Positions 5,924 to 5,951 of a DNA stretch of 5,951 bases are shown here, one piece after another. The notes below the pieces were generated by a model, which did not search any database, had not been told where the DNA came from, and saw nothing but the letters and a program-made list of their open reading frames with translations. The stretch is taken from positions 1 to 5,951 of the forward strand of contig CAKTCT010000073.1 in the NCBI GenBank assembly GCA_934539585.1, read 5' to 3'. Position 1 is the stretch's first letter. Each line of letters begins with the position of its first letter. Both the position numbers and the translations under genes were made by a program. This DNA comes from an uncultured Oscillospiraceae bacterium (GTDB taxonomy: Bacteria > Bacillota > Clostridia > Oscillospirales > Ruminococcaceae).

Positions 5924-5932
5924 TGATATAAT
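5924..5932 (+). promoter_or_regulatory. Extended -10 promoter, TGaTATAAT
   Basis: TG at 5924-5925, one base, then a perfect TATAAT at 5927-5932 form an extended -10 element. The -35 region at 17-base spacing (GAGCGA) is poor, which the TG extension can offset. ATAAT-GAA-ATTAT (5928-5940) is a small palindrome overlapping the -10 box and could be an operator, or chance in A/T-rich DNA. Transcription would go rightward out of the window, opposite to the tail operon. Confidence 0.5.
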
Positions 5933-5938
5933 GAAATT

Positions 5939-5951
5939 ATGGATAAACAGA
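5939..5951 (+). CDS. Possible start of a + strand gene (MDKQ...), cut by the window edge
   Basis: ATG 5939-5941 is followed by GAT AAA CAG with no stop before the edge. It lies only six bases after the -10 box, so transcription would begin at or next to the ATG and the message would be leaderless; there is no ribosome site in front. The true start may be further right. Too little is visible to name a product; a transposase is one guess based on the insertion-like context. Confidence 0.2.

Larger units (their letters stand above)
5881..5951 (+). mobile_element. Possible end of an inserted element (IS-like), continuing beyond the window
   Basis: Immediately beyond the T-run on the + strand the sequence changes from G+C-rich tail coding to an A/T-rich segment that begins AAGGCAACACCGCACAG. 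It contains an outward promoter and a possible + strand start, and it interrupts a - strand tail gene. This is how a transposase-bearing insertion sequence end would look. The presumed terminal repeat cannot be verified because the other end is outside the window, and no target duplication can be seen. A different mobile element or a rearrangement join is also possible. Confidence 0.35.

Noticed and set aside
1..5951. CRISPR array, tRNA or rRNA genes
   Set aside because: I saw no regularly spaced repeats of CRISPR size and no tRNA or rRNA signatures; the only clustered repeats are the short GCACTTT units.

Overview
The window looks like Clostridia-type Firmicutes DNA (gut Oscillospiraceae/Ruminococcaceae style). 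The clues are a G+C-rich, GC3-biased gene block with strong AAGGAGG-type ribosome binding sites, TTG and GTG starts, and PBSX/diffocin-like tail gene families. No genus can be named from the sequence alone.

Left edge (1 to about 535, + strand). The 3' end of a RepA-like helicase/ATPase gene of the kind carried by Gram-positive plasmids and integrative elements is followed by a 10-bp inverted repeat and three GCACTTT repeats (351-395). A broken junction follows (about 430-536). It holds an orphan -35-like TTGACA, a start-less coding-like frame on the + strand, and a phage gene start on the - strand that runs into a stop after 20 codons.

Centre (533-5726, - strand). Eight genes lie head to tail with 4-14-bp overlaps or gaps of at most 12 bp, clearly one operon read right to left: LysM tail protein (XkdP-like), hub (XkdQ-like), DUF2577 (XkdR-like), DUF2634 wedge (XkdS-like), baseplate J (XkdT-like), DUF2313 (XkdU-like), tail fibre, and a small fibre-associated protein. 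Together they would build the baseplate, spike-anchoring hub and receptor-binding fibre of a contractile (myovirus-type or tailocin-type) tail. Their order is that of PBSX and diffocin.

Right edge (5723-5951). The gene upstream of the LysM gene survives only as its last ~50 codons. Its frame opens directly at a run of nine A (on the - strand). Beyond that the DNA becomes A/T-rich and carries an outward-facing, + strand extended -10 promoter with a possible ORF start, which looks like the end of an inserted element.

The cassette therefore lacks tape measure, tube, sheath, lysis, head and integrase genes inside the window and is broken or joined to foreign DNA at both ends. The genes themselves are ordinary tail-module families. 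The unusual part is the mosaic context: a baseplate/fibre module between a plasmid/ICE-type replication gene and a probable insertion at a poly-A tract. I found no convincing evidence of a wholly new system.
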